Assembly: GCF_001761485.1 (NCBI RefSeq)
Contig: NC_090774.1
Span: forward strand, 1,302,001 to 1,366,000
DNA from: Yarrowia lipolytica
Taxonomy: Eukaryota; Ascomycota; Dipodascomycetes; Dipodascales
DNA: 64,000 nt
Reading direction: 5' to 3'
In this document: positions 62,860-64,000 of the stretch, one piece after another
How positions within the stretch are numbered: the stretch's first letter is position 1
Layout of the letters: every line of letters starts with the position of its first letter
Notes under the pieces: model-generated
Databases searched by the model: none
Seen by the model: only the letters and a program-made list of their open reading frames with translations
What the model was told of the DNA's origin: nothing
Position numbers and translations under genes: made by a program

Positions 62860-63055
62860 GCACTATGCATGATATATATAGGGAGAGGGGGAGTAAGTAT
62901 GTAACGTTTGAATGACATTCGATTTTTGATTGTAGACGTGTGCACTCTGTTTGTGTTAAATGGTTACATGCTATGAATGCTGTCTGGGGTACCCGTACAT
63001 ACTGTACATACTGGTGGAGCGTCCTCCGTAGTATCATTATCATTCTTATATACAA
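62860..63055. other. Short convergent spacer
   Basis: The 196-bp region between the RFC2 and PMS1 stop codons contains TATATATA (near 62872) and TACTGTACATACTG-like words, probably 3'-end signals for both genes. Confidence 0.45.
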
Positions 63056-64000
63056 TTAAAACTCGTAATCCTGAGTGAATACCGGCCATTTATCAATTTC
63101 CATCAGATGGCGCATAGTGGGTCTTCCATGGGGACAGTTCCAGGGCTTATCTAGACCTGCGAGGTTCCTCACAATGCGATCCATCTCCTTTTCCTTGAGA
63201 GCAGTGCCCACCATGACACTTCCTCGACAGGCTCGAGACGCAAACACGTCTCTGACCTTCTTGGGACGAACAGAGTCGTTTCCGGGGTTATCTTCGAACA
63301 GGACCACGAGTTCTCGGAAATCTGGCATTCCAAACACAATGTTTCCTGTTTGAGGGAAGCCTCGAATTTGGCACTTTTCGCCAGGAGGGAGAGAATTGTC
63401 AATGGTCACGAGAAAGCCGTTCTTCTTCAAGAGCTCGAGATTGCTACTGACAACAGATTCTTCAAGAGGCGTCAGTTCCACCGTCAGAGGATTCACGAAT
63501 GGCTGAGGAGTGATTTTAGTGTCTCTTTGAAGTCGCTCAAAGTTGTACTTTTCGTCACTCGCATGCTGGTCAATGATGAATAGGTTCTCGGGGTCAGAAA
63601 CAATAATGAATGCCTCGTTGAACTGGCCAATGATGTTAAAATTGAGGAAGTCATTCTTGGAAATGGTCAGGTTGAGCTTAGATTCAGCTGACGAATCGTC
63701 TAGAGCAGACGTCTGCGGTTGAGAAGTGCTAGAAGAAGTGTTGAACGTAGAGAGAGTCTCAGAAGCCCGTTCGCCTCGTTCAAGATCCTCGGCCGTGATT
63801 GTGAGAGACTCTCTATGTCCAAATGTATCAAACTCAGGCAGGTTGGCATAAGTTCGCTTTCTGGAAGAGGCTCGTTGAGATGCAGGAAGAGATGGTAATG
63901 ATGATGCAGTGGAGGGCCGAGTGGAAGAAGACGACGAGGGTCGCGAAGAAGCAGAGAACTGGGATAAGTTGAGTTTGTTCACATTGCTCTTGGTCACTCG
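63056..64000 (-). CDS. PMS1: PMS1 (MutL homologue), C-terminal part, runs off the window
   Basis: At least 313 C-terminal residues are present; the start lies outside the window. The first ~110 are the variable Ser/Thr-rich linker. The dimerisation/endonuclease domain follows: NIIGQFNEAFIIV, the metal-binding DQHASDEKYNFE (DQHA-x2-E-x4-E motif), ASRACRGSVMVG and the zinc-site CPHGRPTMRH. These motifs identify the Pms1 (human PMS2) branch of MutL and indicate an intact endonuclease site. With Mlh1 it forms MutL-alpha, which nicks the new strand in mismatch repair. The end near DYEF is slightly different from the usual FER-like terminus of Mlh1 partners. It is convergent with RFC2. Confidence 0.93.
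   Translation of the reverse strand, partial: RVTKSNVNKLNLSQFSASSRPSSSSSTRPSTASSLPSLPASQRASSRKRTYANLPEFDTFGHRESLTITAEDLERGERASETLSTFNTSSSTSQPQTSALDDSSAESKLNLTISKNDFLNFNIIGQFNEAFIIVSDPENLFIIDQHASDEKYNFERLQRDTKITPQPFVNPLTVELTPLEESVVSSNLELLKKNGFLVTIDNSLPPGEKCQIRGFPQTGNIVFGMPDFRELVVLFEDNPGNDSVRPKKVRDVFASRACRGSVMVGTALKEKEMDRIVRNLAGLDKPWNCPHGRPTMRHLMEIDKWPVFTQDYEF

Overview
The window looks like nuclear DNA from a Yarrowia-type ascomycete yeast, most likely Yarrowia lipolytica or a close relative. The evidence is: compact mostly intronless genes rich in CGA arginine codons; the few introns have GTGAGT/GTAAGT donors and a CTAAC branch point placed almost on the CAG/TAG acceptor; intergenic regions are long and full of GTACTTGTAC-like words; and a full-length L1-type LINE resembles the Ylli family. 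The species name is an inference from these features; no search was run.

Layout. 1-7.5 kb: Mediator subunit MED19/ROX3, a glutaredoxin-fold protein that lacks the active-site cysteines, and a DCAF4-like WD40 protein. 7.5-19.6 kb: a long promoter with a probable 5'-UTR intron, a PUF4-like RNA-binding protein, and directly at its stop codon a 6.6-kb LINE with ORF1 (zinc knuckle) and ORF2 (endonuclease plus reverse transcriptase). 20-27.5 kb: a large division-2 chitin synthase, then the divergent ribosome-biogenesis pair LCP5 and NSA2. 29-34 kb: a DHA1-type MFS transporter, a doubtful small gene, and a zinc-finger transcription factor cut by one in-frame TAG. 34-45 kb: nearly gene-free except for a PhoD-like phosphatase with two short 5' introns; this stretch also holds a strong hairpin and a minisatellite block behind an orphan TATA box. 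45-56 kb: lipoyl synthase, a coiled-coil protein, an AVT3/4-type vacuolar amino-acid transporter, a carboxylesterase and a Zn2Cys6 regulator. 57-64 kb: RNase H1, a decayed RNase H1 paralogue, RFC2 and the C-terminal part of PMS1.

Functional themes. Most genes are unlinked housekeeping functions. Two groupings stand out. LCP5 (small subunit) and NSA2 (large subunit) share a 750-bp divergent promoter. RNase H1, RFC2 and PMS1 form a replication/repair neighbourhood, and RFC2 has a cell-cycle MCB site (ACGCGT) 97 bp upstream of its start. No tRNA, rRNA or CRISPR feature could be supported.

The best leads are: the LINE insertion whose target-site duplication overlaps the PUF4 stop codon; the cysteine-less glutaredoxin; the in-frame TAG in the zinc-finger factor; the RNase H1 relic next to its intact parent; and the orphan promoter leading into a minisatellite array.
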